Shown here: piece by piece, positions 1 through 8,003 of the stretch | Numbering within the stretch: the stretch's first letter is position 1 | How the letters are laid out: the number at the start of each line of letters is the position of its first letter | Assembly: GCF_052076145.1 (NCBI RefSeq) | Contig: NZ_CP197246.1 | Location: 2,976,001 to 3,040,000 of the forward strand | Direction of reading: 5' to 3' | Source of the DNA: Kitasatospora sp052076145 | GTDB taxonomy: Bacteria > Actinomycetota > Actinomycetes > Streptomycetales > Streptomycetaceae | DNA length: 64,000 nucleotides | Translations under genes and position numbers: made by a program | The notes under the pieces: generated by a model | Databases searched by the model: none | What the model was told of the DNA's origin: nothing | What the model saw: only the letters and a program-made list of their open reading frames with translations

Positions 1-297
1 GACGCCGCCGCCGATGATCCGCAGGCCCTTGTTGTGCAGCCAGCCGTTGTCGGTCGAGACGTCGATGCCCATGTCGACCAGCTGCTTGGTCGCCCGCGGC
101 GTCAGGCCGTCGCCGCAGACCTTCTCACGCGGGAACTCCGTCTTCTCCAGCAGCAGCACGTCCAGCCCGGCCTGCGCCAGGTAGTACGCGGTGGTCGCGC
201 CCGCCGGGCCCGCCCCGACCACGATGACGTCTGCGCTGCTCTCCACGGTCTCGCTGGTCGACTCGGCTGCGGTCTGGGACGCTGCAGTCTGGGACAC
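1..297 (-). CDS. Geranylgeranyl reductase family FAD-dependent oxidoreductase (3' end outside window)
   Basis: Only the first 99 codons are present; the gene runs off the left edge. After a Ser/Thr/Ala-rich leader of about 25 residues the product shows the FAD-binding Rossmann start VIVVGAGPAGATTAYYLAQ followed by the family motif around FPREKVCGDGLTPRA. The GTG at 297 is chosen because AGGAG lies about 8 bases upstream. The family reduces isoprenoid double bonds. Lying directly downstream of menG, it is most simply the enzyme that partly saturates the menaquinone side chain (as MenJ of mycobacteria does), since streptomycetes make hydrogenated MK-9. That role is inference; family membership is secure. 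Confidence 0.85.
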   Translation of the reverse strand, partial: MSQTAASQTAAESTSETVESSADVIVVGAGPAGATTAYYLAQAGLDVLLLEKTEFPREKVCGDGLTPRATKQLVDMGIDVSTDNGWLHNKGLRIIGGGV

Positions 298-352
298 GGT
301 GGGCACACTCCTGCGTACTGCGGGGTCAGGGGAGGGACTCGGACGAGTCTAG

Positions 353-518
353 CTAGCGCCGCGCTCGGCGAGGCTTGACCCGTCGCGTCGTTCGGTGCGT
401 GCTCTCGGCGTGCCGGACGAAGGGCGCTCGTAGTTGAGCTACTTCGGCCTTCGGCCGGTGCGGCGAGAGTGCGTACCGGGCGGCGTGCCGGGTCAAGCCT
501 CGCCGAGCGCGGCGCTAG
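353..518. repeat. 166-bp near-palindrome, possible MITE-like element
   Basis: Bases 353-382 and 489-518 are a perfect 30-bp inverted repeat, and the inner arms stay partly complementary almost to the centre near 436, so the whole segment can fold into one long hairpin. Both ends are CTAG, and a further CTAG abuts the left end (349-352), as would fit a target duplication of YTAR type. The right CTAG supplies the menG stop codon. It lies between menG and the reductase gene and could terminate or attenuate the operon. Confidence 0.6.
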
Positions 519-1216
519 GCCTTGAAGCCGCGGTGCAGCGCCACGATGCCGCCGGTGAGGTTGCGCCAGGCGACCTTCTGCCAGCCGGCCTCCTGGAGCT
601 TGGCGGCCAGCGCGGGCTGGTCGGGCCAGGCGCGGATCGACTCGGCGAGGTAGACGTACGCGTCCGGGTTGCTGCTCACGGCGGTGGCCACCGGGGGGAG
701 GGCGCGCATCAGGTACTCGGTGTAGACCGTGCGCAGCGGCGTCCAGGTCGGCGTCGAGAACTCGCAGATGACGACCTTGCCACCGGGCTTGGTGACGCGG
801 TGCAGCTCGCTCAACGCGACGGCGGTGTCCTGCACGTTGCGCAGCGCGAAGGAGATCGTCGTCGCGTCGAAGGAGTTGTCGGCGAACGGCAGCCTGGTCG
901 CGTCACCGGCGGTCAGCGCCAGCTCGGGGTGCCGCTGCTTGCCCTCGGCGAGCATGCCGATCGAGAAGTCGCACGGCACGACGTCCGCGCCCGCCTCCAC
1001 GAACGGCAGCGAGGACGTGCCCGTCCCCGCCCCGAGGTCGAGCACGGTCTGCCCCGGCCGGGCGTCCACCGCCTCGGCCACCGCGCGGCGCCAGGCGCGG
1101 GCCTGGCCGAGCGAGAGCACGTCGTTCGTCCGGTCGTACTTCGCCGCGACGTCGTCGAACATCGCGGCGACTTCGTGCGGCTGCTTGTCCAGGGAGGCTC
1201 GGGTCACGTACCCCAT
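515..1216 (-). CDS. menG: Demethylmenaquinone methyltransferase
   Basis: A 233-residue class I SAM methyltransferase of the MenG/UbiE family, which adds the final C-methyl group to demethylmenaquinone at the membrane. The SAM-binding motif VLDLGAGTGTSSLPF begins near residue 58, the acidic loop and GDATRLPFADNSFD follow near 105, and the family motif ISFALRNVQD lies near 122. ATG at 1216 has GGAGGG six bases upstream; an in-frame GTG three codons later is the other possible start. It follows mqnA and mqnC in the same leftward gene string, consistent with one menaquinone operon. Its stop codon lies in the terminal CTAG of the adjoining palindrome. Confidence 0.95.
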   Translation of the reverse strand: MGYVTRASLDKQPHEVAAMFDDVAAKYDRTNDVLSLGQARAWRRAVAEAVDARPGQTVLDLGAGTGTSSLPFVEAGADVVPCDFSIGMLAEGKQRHPELALTAGDATRLPFADNSFDATTISFALRNVQDTAVALSELHRVTKPGGKVVICEFSTPTWTPLRTVYTEYLMRALPPVATAVSSNPDAYVYLAESIRAWPDQPALAAKLQEAGWQKVAWRNLTGGIVALHRGFKA

Positions 1217-1273
1217 TGTTCACCCTCCCCCGGACAACCCGGGCAATGGGGGCCGGACCTGCCCGGCTGCTGC

Positions 1274-1837
1274 TCAGCCGGTGGCGTGCCGCCGCCTGCT
1301 GCGGCGGCGGCGGGAACGCTTGCCGTGGGTGAGGGCCGGCATGCCCTCGGTGGCGAAGGCGACCGTCGTGCGGATGCGCGGGTGTGTCACCCGTACGCGG
1401 CGGTGCCGCCAGATGCGGGCGGCGCAGGCGGCGAAGAGCAGCAGGGCGACGGGGACGCTGATCCGGGCGAGGCTGATGCCGACCGGCTGGGGGTAGCGCT
1501 TGCCGCAGACCCGCACCGCGCCCGGGTCGGCGGCGGCGTGCTCCAGGCAGATCGGGTCGCCGACCTTGACGTCGCCGGGGAGCCAGAGGTCGGCGGCCGT
1601 CCGCAGCTGGCCGTCGGCGCGGTAGCTGACGGCGCTGTAGGTGGCGCTGCCGGTGGGGAGCTGGGTGACGGTGCCCTCGACCCGGACGGGGTGGGCGGCG
1701 ATGCGGTCGGCCTGGTCGGCCTGGCGCCAGCCGAGCAGGCACATGCCGACCGCGAGCGCGGCGCTGAGCACGGCGGCGAGGTACCAGCCGCGGCCGAGGC
1801 GCGCGCCGCGCGGACGGAGAGCGGTCGCGGATCGCAT
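1274..1837 (-). CDS. Small DUF3592-like membrane protein
   Basis: A 187-residue protein with a hydrophobic segment near residues 20-38, an extracytoplasmic stretch resembling DUF3592 (VEGTVTQLP near 55, two cysteines near 100 and 115), a second membrane segment near 125-145 and a very basic Arg/Lys-rich C-terminus. The ATG at 1837 is chosen because AGGA lies just upstream; the open frame extends 29 codons further (to 1924) with Arg/Pro-rich sequence of no clear origin. It sits within the menaquinone gene string but has no known role in it. Function not recognised. Confidence 0.65.
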   Translation of the reverse strand: MRSATALRPRGARLGRGWYLAAVLSAALAVGMCLLGWRQADQADRIAAHPVRVEGTVTQLPTGSATYSAVSYRADGQLRTAADLWLPGDVKVGDPICLEHAAADPGAVRVCGKRYPQPVGISLARISVPVALLLFAACAARIWRHRRVRVTHPRIRTTVAFATEGMPALTHGKRSRRRRSRRRHATG

Positions 1838-2063
1838 GGTTCCTGTCCTGGCTGCCGGACGGGGCCTGGGGAGGGCCCGGTGGTGAGGGTGCCCCTCGAC
1901 GCGGTCAACCGGAACGACCTTCACCGAGATGGCTGTTCCGGATCGTAACCGCTGGCGGTGCCTCAGGTCACGGCAAGAGTCGATCAGTTTGTATGACTAC
2001 TACGGGGATTAGCCGGATTCCGGCCATCCACCCGTACTTCACCGGCCGTTTCCCGACGGAATC

Positions 2064-2684
2064 TCACCGACTGCGGTACAACAACCGCCCGCCCACCACA
2101 GTTGCCACACAACTCCCGGCGCCCACCCGCTCCAGCTCCTCGACCGAACCGACGCCGAAGACCGCGAAGTCCGCCCGCCCACCGACCGCCAGCGGCCGCT
2201 GCACCGCAGCCGCGAGCCCCACCGCGTGCCCCACCGCGAGCCCTGCCGCAGCCAGCGGGTCGAGCCCGCCACGCTCCCCGGCCCCCGGCACCGAGACCAG
2301 CCCGGAGCGGGCGACGGCAGTCCGCACCACCGCCCGGGTGAACGGCCCGGCGACCGCCGTCGTCCCGTACCCGAGCATCCGCTGCAGCCCGCGCCGCGCG
2401 CTGCCGCCCCGCCGCACCTCGTCCACCTCGCCGTCCGGGAGCAGCAGCGGCTCGACGCCGAGCTCCTCCCGGGGGTCCGGGTGGTAGGCGGTCTCCAGCA
2501 GCCACTGCCCGTACGGGTTGAGCAGACCGGGCGTCAGCAGCCCGTCCCACTCCCGCACCCGGGCACCGTCGACCGGCCGGTACGGGCCGAGCGCGACCAC
2601 GGACGGGCCGTCGACCAGCACGGCGCCGTCCGTGATCAGCGAATCCGCCAGCAGCAGGGCCGAGGCCCGGTGGAGGGTCAGCAT
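2064..2684 (-). CDS. Imidazolonepropionase-like amidohydrolase remnant coupled to mqnC
   Basis: A 206-residue protein with the N-terminal composite beta domain of metal-dependent amidohydrolases (LLADSLITDGAVLVDG, then the DGLLTPGLLNPYG segment) and a C-terminal return of that domain (GGRADFAVFGVGSVEELE). The metal-binding HxH of the family is absent: Pro-Gly-Leu-Leu-Asn stands where PGFVDxHxH is expected. It is also about half the usual length. Its ATG overlaps the mqnC stop codon (ATGA), so the two are translationally coupled. Some futalosine pathways use a true amidohydrolase (MqnX); this copy looks non-catalytic and may be structural or vestigial. Confidence 0.75.
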   Translation of the reverse strand: MLTLHRASALLLADSLITDGAVLVDGPSVVALGPYRPVDGARVREWDGLLTPGLLNPYGQWLLETAYHPDPREELGVEPLLLPDGEVDEVRRGGSARRGLQRMLGYGTTAVAGPFTRAVVRTAVARSGLVSVPGAGERGGLDPLAAAGLAVGHAVGLAAAVQRPLAVGGRADFAVFGVGSVEELERVGAGSCVATVVGGRLLYRSR

Positions 2685-3892
2685 CAGGTGGTGGAGAGGA
2701 TCTTCAGCTCGGGGTGCGCGGTGCCGCCCTCGATCGCCGTGGAGGCGATGTGCGAGGCGACGCGCGGGTCGACCGGGTCGTTGGCCGGGTCGTCCAGCAC
2801 CCGCAGGTGCTGGTACGTGGTCGAGCGCTGCGCCGGGGTGCGGTCGGCGGCCCGGATGAGGTGGATCAGCTCGGTGAGGTTGGAGCGGTGCTTGGCCCCG
2901 GCCATCGAGACGACGTTCTCCTCCAGCATGACCGAGCCGAGGTCGTCGGCGCCGTAGTGCAGCGACAGCTGACCGGCCTCCTTGCCCGTGGTGAGCCAGG
3001 AGCCCTGGATGTGCGCGACGTTGTCGAGGAAGAGCCGGGCGATCGAGATCATCCGGAGGTACTCGAAGACGGTGGCCTGGGTGGAGCCCTTGAGGTGGTT
3101 GTTCTGCGGCTGGTAGGTGTACGGGATGAAGGCGCGGAAGCCGCCCGTACGGTCCTGCACGTCGCGGATCATGCGCAGGTGCTCGATCCGCTCGGCGTTG
3201 GTCTCGCCGGTGCCCATCAGCATGGTGGAGGTGGACTCGACGCCCAGGCCGTGCGAGATCTCCATGATCTCCAGCCAGCGCTCCCCCGACTCCTTGAGCG
3301 GTGCGATCGCCTTGCGCGGGCGCTCCGGCAGCAGCTCGGCGCCGGCCCCGGCGAAGGAGTCCAGCCCGGCCTTGTGGATGCGGGTGATCGCCTCCTCGAC
3401 CGAGACCTTGGAGAGGCGGGCCATGTGCTCGACCTCGGAGGCGCCCAGCGAGTGGATCACCAGCTGCGGGAAGTCCTTCTTGATCGCGGCGAACGCGGTC
3501 TCGTAGTACTCGACGCCGTAGTCCGGGTGGTGCCCGCCCTGGAACATGATCTGGGTGCCGCCCAGCTCGACCGTCTCCGCGCAGCGGCGCAGGATCTCGT
3601 CGAGGTCGCGCGACCAGCCCTTGTCACTCTTGGGGGCGACGTAGAAGGCGCAGAACTTGCAGGCCGTCACGCAGACGTTGGTGTAGTTGATGTTCCGCTC
3701 GATGATGTACGTCGCGATGTGCTCGGTACCGGCGTAGCGGCGGCGGCGGACGGCGTCGGCGGCGGAGCCGAGCGCGTGCAGCGGCGCGGAGCGGTAGAGG
3801 TGCAGCGCCTCCTCGGGGGTGATCCGGCCCCCGGCGGCGGCGCGGTCCAGAACGGCCTGCAGGTCTGCGGCGGCGGGGGTCTGCTCGGACAC
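2684..3892 (-). CDS. mqnC: Cyclic dehypoxanthinyl futalosine synthase, radical SAM
   Basis: MqnC cyclises dehypoxanthinyl futalosine in the futalosine route to menaquinone. The 402-residue product carries the radical SAM cluster motif C-x3-C-x2-C in NVCVTACKFCAFYVAPKSD (about residues 73-81), the GGxxP-type segment LGGTQIMFQGGHHPD, and the conserved AFIPYTYQPQNNHL and GAKHRSNLTEL motifs. GTG at 3892 is preferred: AAAGAAGG lies eight bases upstream and the length matches other streptomycete MqnC. A GTG at 3970 would add 26 basic residues. mqnA is immediately upstream and the amidohydrolase-like gene overlaps downstream. Confidence 0.93.
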   Translation of the reverse strand: MSEQTPAAADLQAVLDRAAAGGRITPEEALHLYRSAPLHALGSAADAVRRRRYAGTEHIATYIIERNINYTNVCVTACKFCAFYVAPKSDKGWSRDLDEILRRCAETVELGGTQIMFQGGHHPDYGVEYYETAFAAIKKDFPQLVIHSLGASEVEHMARLSKVSVEEAITRIHKAGLDSFAGAGAELLPERPRKAIAPLKESGERWLEIMEISHGLGVESTSTMLMGTGETNAERIEHLRMIRDVQDRTGGFRAFIPYTYQPQNNHLKGSTQATVFEYLRMISIARLFLDNVAHIQGSWLTTGKEAGQLSLHYGADDLGSVMLEENVVSMAGAKHRSNLTELIHLIRAADRTPAQRSTTYQHLRVLDDPANDPVDPRVASHIASTAIEGGTAHPELKILSTT

Positions 3893-4051
3893 CTGGCGGG
3901 CCTTCTTTCTGTCCAACGTCGAACGCTTGCGGAGCGGCCGCCCGGCGCTTGCCGCCCGGCGTCCGTTCACCTGTCCGCCGTACCGCCGGGGAGACCCCGG
4001 CAGGCACGACCGAACCAGCGTACGCCAGCCCTCTCCCGCAGTTTTCGGCCC

Positions 4052-4936
4052 TCACCCACCCACGGGTGCGGGCTCCAGCAGAGTGACCGTCACGTCGGGC
4101 GCGAAGCCGCTGTCGTACCCGACCCTGCGGGCGAACTCGGCGATGCCGGCCAGCTGGCGCTCGCCGAGCGAGAAGTCCAGCGCCTCGCTGAAGTAGCGCT
4201 CCAGCAGCGGCGCGTCGAACGCCTCCCAGCGGGCCGCCTGCTCGGCCACCTTGGCGGCCTCCGCGAGCGAGAGGTCGCGGGACTCCAGGAAGGCGCGGTG
4301 CACGGCCGCGACGGTCTCGGGGTGGCTCGCGGCGTAGTCGCGGCGGGCGGCCCAGACGGCGAAGACGAACGGCAGGCCCGTCCACTCCTTCCACATCTCG
4401 CCGAGGTCGTGCACCGCCAGGCCCTGGCTGGGGGCCTGCTCCAGCGAGGCGCGCAGCGCCGGGTCGCCGATCAGCACGGCGGCGTCGGCCTCGGCGAGCA
4501 TCGCGTCCAGGTCCGGCGGGCAGCTGAAGTACTCGGGGCGCACGCCCTCGCGCTCCTCCAGCAGCAGCCGGGCGAGCCGGACGGAGGTGCGGCTGGTCGA
4601 CCCGAGGGCGACCCGGCGGCCGTCCAGCTCGGCGAGCGGAAGGCGGCTGACGATCACGCAGGACATCACCGGGCCGTCGCTGCCGACCGCGATGTCCGGC
4701 AACACCACCAGCTCGTCGGCGTGCCGCAGGTACTCCACGCAGGTGATCGGGCCGATGTCGAGGGCCCCGCCGACCAGCTGGTCGCTGAGCTTCTCGGGGG
4801 TGTCCTTGGTGAGGTCGAGGTCGAGGAGGTTGCCCGTCCTGGCGAGACCCCAGTAGAGGGGCACGCAGTTGAGGAACTCGATGTGTCCGACCCTGGGCCT
4901 TACCGCCACCGAGCCACTAGCTTCCCGACCGGTCAC
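4052..4936 (-). CDS. mqnA: Chorismate dehydratase
   Basis: MqnA dehydrates chorismate to 3-[(1-carboxyvinyl)oxy]benzoate, the first committed step of the futalosine menaquinone pathway. The 294-residue product starts the recognisable domain at PRVGHIEFLNCVPLYWGLA and keeps the family signatures LDIGPITCVEYLRH, the Ser/Thr-rich GSTSRTSVRLA and KEWTGLPFVFAVWA. GTG at 4936 is chosen because GAGGGAG lies six bases upstream; the open frame goes on to 5227 but through non-conserved sequence. It is the promoter-proximal gene of the leftward menaquinone string. Confidence 0.93.
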   Translation of the reverse strand: MTGREASGSVAVRPRVGHIEFLNCVPLYWGLARTGNLLDLDLTKDTPEKLSDQLVGGALDIGPITCVEYLRHADELVVLPDIAVGSDGPVMSCVIVSRLPLAELDGRRVALGSTSRTSVRLARLLLEEREGVRPEYFSCPPDLDAMLAEADAAVLIGDPALRASLEQAPSQGLAVHDLGEMWKEWTGLPFVFAVWAARRDYAASHPETVAAVHRAFLESRDLSLAEAAKVAEQAARWEAFDAPLLERYFSEALDFSLGERQLAGIAEFARRVGYDSGFAPDVTVTLLEPAPVGG

Positions 4937-5116
4937 CACGTACTCCCTCGTACCCGTTGTTCGTACCCTCTCCGCAGGGTATGCCCGAGGTCGGCGAGGG
5001 CCTTCATCCGGGACTCGACACACTCGCGGAGAGGCTCCGGAGACCCCTGGTCGGGCCTGCCCTCGCGTGCTACCGTTCCACCCAGTTGCAGTTTGATTCC
5101 CCTTGCAGTACTTGAA

Positions 5117-5234
5117 GCCTGCGGAGCATGTAACCGCAGGCTTTTCGTAGTTTTTCAGCATTATCGAAAAACTCCGGACCCACTCCGGAGGCGGGGCGAT
5201 CAGCGCAGCGGACCCCGGATGCCACACGGTGTGG
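5117..5234 (+). promoter_or_regulatory. Multi-hairpin leader upstream of the cold-shock gene
   Basis: Four successive hairpins precede the csp start: GCCTGCGG-N9-CCGCAGGC (5117-5141, followed by TTTT), AGTTTTTC-N9-GAAAAACT (5149-5173), CTCCGGA-N5-TCCGGAG (5172-5190, sharing two bases with the previous stem so they are mutually exclusive at that edge), and CCACA-N3-TGTGG (5222-5234). The first resembles a short intrinsic terminator. The array fits a structured, possibly temperature-responsive 5' UTR, as known for cspA in enterobacteria. Confidence 0.5.
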
Positions 5235-5265
5235 TGTCCAATACGTCCCTCGCAAGGAGAACGGC

Positions 5266-5469
5266 ATGGCTCAGGGAACCGTCAAGTGGTTCAACGCTGA
5301 GAAGGGCTTCGGCTTCATCGCCCAGGATGGCGGCGGCCCCGACGTCTTCGTCCACTACTCCGCCATCAACGCAAGCGGCTTCCGCTCGCTGGAGGAGAAC
5401 CAGCAGGTGAACTTCGACGTCACCCAGGGCCCCAAGGGCCCGCAGGCGGAGAACGTCACCCCCATCTGA
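5266..5469 (+). CDS. Cold-shock protein (CspA family)
   Basis: A 67-residue single cold-shock domain, the usual length. RNP1 (KGFGFIAQ, about residues 13-20) and RNP2 (DVFVHYSAI, about 27-35) are intact, so it should bind single-stranded RNA or DNA and act as an RNA chaperone in the cytoplasm. ATG at 5266 has a near-perfect AAGGAGA five bases upstream. It is monocistronic: mqnA is divergent and a strong hairpin follows at 5564-5598. Streptomycetes carry several paralogues, so no specific csp name is given. Confidence 0.96.
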   Translation: MAQGTVKWFNAEKGFGFIAQDGGGPDVFVHYSAINASGFRSLEENQQVNFDVTQGPKGPQAENVTPI

Positions 5470-5563
5470 TTCATCTCCTCTGATGATCTGATCGCTCAGG
5501 ACCCCGAGCGGGTCTGATGACGGCCGTCCGGGCCGTCACCAAGAGCATGACGAGCACCACCAA

Positions 5564-5598
5564 GGGGGCCCGCCACGTCACGTACGTGGTGGGCCCCC
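5564..5598 (+). terminator. Terminator hairpin downstream of csp
   Basis: GGGGGCCCGCCACGT at 5564-5578 pairs with 5584-5598 over 15 positions with one G-T wobble and a five-base loop. It lies 95 bases after the csp stop and just before the next start. No T-tract follows, as is usual in these genomes. Confidence 0.75.
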
Positions 5599-5625
5599 TG
5601 CCTTTCCCCCCGCACCGCCGGGCGC

Positions 5626-6639
5626 ATGATCGTACGTATGGCCACCCTCGTCGCCCTCGCCCGCACCGCCGACCGCGCCCTGCACCGGATCGGCATCGAC
5701 GGCTACCTGCTCCTGCTGCTGGGCACCGTCGGGGTGGCCACCCTGCTGCCCGCCACCGGCTCCGCCGCGACGGTCGTCAGCGGGTCCGTGAGCACCGCCG
5801 TCGGCCTGCTGTTCTTCCTCTACGGCGCCCGGCTCTCCCCCGCCGAGGCACTGGCAGGGGCCCGGCACTGGCGGCTCCACCTGCTCATCCTGGCCTGCAC
5901 CTTCGTGCTCTTCCCGCTGCTCGGAGAGGCCACCCGGCTGCTGCCCGACGGGGTGATCGGCCCCCAACTCCGGGTCGGGGTGCTCTTCCTCACCCTGCTG
6001 CCCTCCACCGTGCAGTCCTCGATCGCCTTCACCTCGATGGCCCGGGGCAACGTCGCCGCCGCGATCTGCGCCGCGACCTTCTCCAGCCTGCTGGGCATCG
6101 TGCTCACCCCGCTGCTCGCCGCCTGGCTGCTGGCCGGCTCCACCGGCGTCCGGATCAGCGGCGGGCAGATCCTCGACATCGTCCTGCAGCTGCTCGTCCC
6201 GTTCGCCCTCGGCCAGCTGCTCCGCCGCTGGGTCGGCCCGTGGATCGCCCGGCACCGGCCGGTCGTGCTGCTCGTCGACCGGGGCTCGATCCTCCTGATC
6301 GTCTACAGCGCCTTCAGCGAGGGCGTCAGCCAGGGCATCTGGAGCCGGGTCTCGGCCGGGCAGGTGCTCTGGCTCGCCGCCGTCTGCCTGGCCATGCTCG
6401 CCCTCGTCCTGCTCGGCAGCGGCCTCGCCGCCCGCCGCCTCGGCTTCGACCGCCCGGACAGGGTCACCATCCAGTTCTGCGGCTCCAAGAAGAGCCTGGC
6501 CAACGGCCTCCCGCTGGCCACCATCCTCTTCCCGGCGGCGGCGGTGGGGATCACCGTCCTCCCCCTGATGCTCTTCCACCAACTCCAGCTCACCGTCTGC
6601 ACGGTGCTCGCCCAGCGCTGGGGCCGCCGCACCGGCTGA
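5626..6639 (+). CDS. Bile acid:sodium symporter family (SBF-like/YfeH type) transporter
   Basis: A 337-residue polytopic membrane protein with about nine or ten hydrophobic segments, of the SBF-like group (PF13593). Recognisable stretches are GARLSPAEALAGARHWRLH, TLLPSTVQSSIAFTSMARGN near residue 125 and FCGSKKSLANGLPLA near 285, which line the substrate/sodium sites in the family. The substrate is unknown; relatives move organic anions. Two ATGs are possible (5626 and 5638); neither has a clear ribosome site. It converges on the secreted C15-like gene with 27 bases between stops. Confidence 0.88.
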   Translation: MIVRMATLVALARTADRALHRIGIDGYLLLLLGTVGVATLLPATGSAATVVSGSVSTAVGLLFFLYGARLSPAEALAGARHWRLHLLILACTFVLFPLLGEATRLLPDGVIGPQLRVGVLFLTLLPSTVQSSIAFTSMARGNVAAAICAATFSSLLGIVLTPLLAAWLLAGSTGVRISGGQILDIVLQLLVPFALGQLLRRWVGPWIARHRPVVLLVDRGSILLIVYSAFSEGVSQGIWSRVSAGQVLWLAAVCLAMLALVLLGSGLAARRLGFDRPDRVTIQFCGSKKSLANGLPLATILFPAAAVGITVLPLMLFHQLQLTVCTVLAQRWGRRTG

Positions 6640-6666
6640 AGCCGTCGCCCCAGCCGGCACCGGTCG

Positions 6667-7923
6667 TCACCAGCCGGCCTTCAGGATGGTCAGGACCTCC
6701 TCCGCGATCGCCGCCTCGTTCTGCTCGAACTCCGGCCCCGTCAGCACCGCCGGGTCGGCCGGGAGGCCGGTGAGCACGGGCGTGTGCAGGTGCCCGCCGG
6801 GCAGCTCCGGACGGACGGTCAGCCGCAGGCGGTTGCTCCGGTACGCGACCTCGTTCGAGAGGTAGCCCCCACCGCCGCCCGCGACCGCGCGGGAGCCCGG
6901 CGTCGGCCCGTCCTCGCGGTCGACCGGCTCGGTCGCCCCGGCGGGGATCTCGCTGACCTCGGTGTTCAGCCGGACGGGGTACGGGGTCTGGGTGGCGGCG
7001 GCCATCGCCGCCGTCGGCAGGCTGGTCGCGATGAACTCCGCACCGGGGCCCATCCCGGGCGCCACCACCGGGTTCTCGTACGTGCCGCCGGAGAGTGCCT
7101 CCTCGTTGTCCGGGTACGGGTCGGCGGAGCGGGCCCGTCCCGCCCAGGCCTCCAGGGTGAACAGGCCGGGGTAGCCCTGGCTGATCGTGGTGATCCGGTC
7201 GGCCGCACGCGGTCCGGCCGCCATCCGCCGCCCGAACGCCCGCTCCACGATGCCGCCGTCGAAGTCCGCGTACCGCACCGGCAGGACGACGGCCCGGATC
7301 TCCACCCGCTGCCCGTCGGCCAGCGTCACCCGGCGGCCGTTCAGACCGAGCGCGACCGACCCGGACGGGTTGGCCCGCCGCAGCTCGCCGTCCAGCCCGA
7401 ACGGGTCGAAGCCGCTCACGAACAGCCGCCGCACACCCGGCGCCGGGCGGAAGTCGTTGCCGGTCAGCCCGCGCGAGGCATCCTCGAAGCGACTCCGCAG
7501 CGCCACCACGTCCACCGGGAACCCCGGCTGCCACCGGGCGAGTTGCTCGTCCATCGCGAGCCGCGTCCAGTACAGCGGCCGGTCGTCCCCCGGCGCCAGG
7601 TCGCCACCCGGGCGCTGCCCCTGCGCCCGCCGCACGGCCGAGTCCCACAGCGCCGCGCCCCAGGTGTCCGCCAACTCCCTTGCCTGTACCGCCGATCCGA
7701 CCCCGCACAGCGCCGCCGGGAAGCGGGCCGTGAACGCGTCGAACCCGGCTCGCGAGACCAGCTCCGCCGCACGAGGGTCGGCCAGCCGCTGCCGCTCCAC
7801 GTCCCCCGAGGCCGGACGGCCCGTCAGACAGTCGCCCTCGGCCGCCTGCGCGGCCGGGCCCGGCACCATCACACCCGTGAGGGCCACCGCACCGGCAAGA
7901 ACCCACATCCGTGAAAGCTTCAT
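6667..7923 (-). CDS. Secreted pyroglutamyl-peptidase I-like (peptidase C15 fold) protein with Cys-to-Ser change
   Basis: A 418-residue protein with a clear signal peptide (MKLSRMWVLAGAVALTGVMV, cleavage likely after AQA near 27). A helical N-terminal domain precedes a C15-like domain beginning at LFVSGFDPFG (about 168-176). The catalytic Glu candidate is E258 in the TLEAW segment and the His is H378 or H380 in the HLHTPVL segment. The nucleophile position (normally in GxYxCN) reads GGGYLSN, placing Ser at 356 instead of Cys. Pcp is normally a cytoplasmic cysteine peptidase of about 215 residues, so this secreted, extended, Ser-substituted form may be inactive, serine-dependent or a binding protein. 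Confidence 0.8.
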   Translation of the reverse strand: MKLSRMWVLAGAVALTGVMVPGPAAQAAEGDCLTGRPASGDVERQRLADPRAAELVSRAGFDAFTARFPAALCGVGSAVQARELADTWGAALWDSAVRRAQGQRPGGDLAPGDDRPLYWTRLAMDEQLARWQPGFPVDVVALRSRFEDASRGLTGNDFRPAPGVRRLFVSGFDPFGLDGELRRANPSGSVALGLNGRRVTLADGQRVEIRAVVLPVRYADFDGGIVERAFGRRMAAGPRAADRITTISQGYPGLFTLEAWAGRARSADPYPDNEEALSGGTYENPVVAPGMGPGAEFIATSLPTAAMAAATQTPYPVRLNTEVSEIPAGATEPVDREDGPTPGSRAVAGGGGGYLSNEVAYRSNRLRLTVRPELPGGHLHTPVLTGLPADPAVLTGPEFEQNEAAIAEEVLTILKAGW

Positions 7924-8003
7924 GACGTGGACATTACATTCAACTGCCGTACACCGTAGGGCGATCGAGCAGAAAGCCGGCCCGCCGGGGTACCGTCCGC
8001 CTC

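Noticed and set aside
3893..3970. Upstream GTG start for mqnC at 3970
   Set aside because: The extra 26 residues are basic and unlike MqnC, and the GTG at 3892 has a good ribosome site and gives the usual length.
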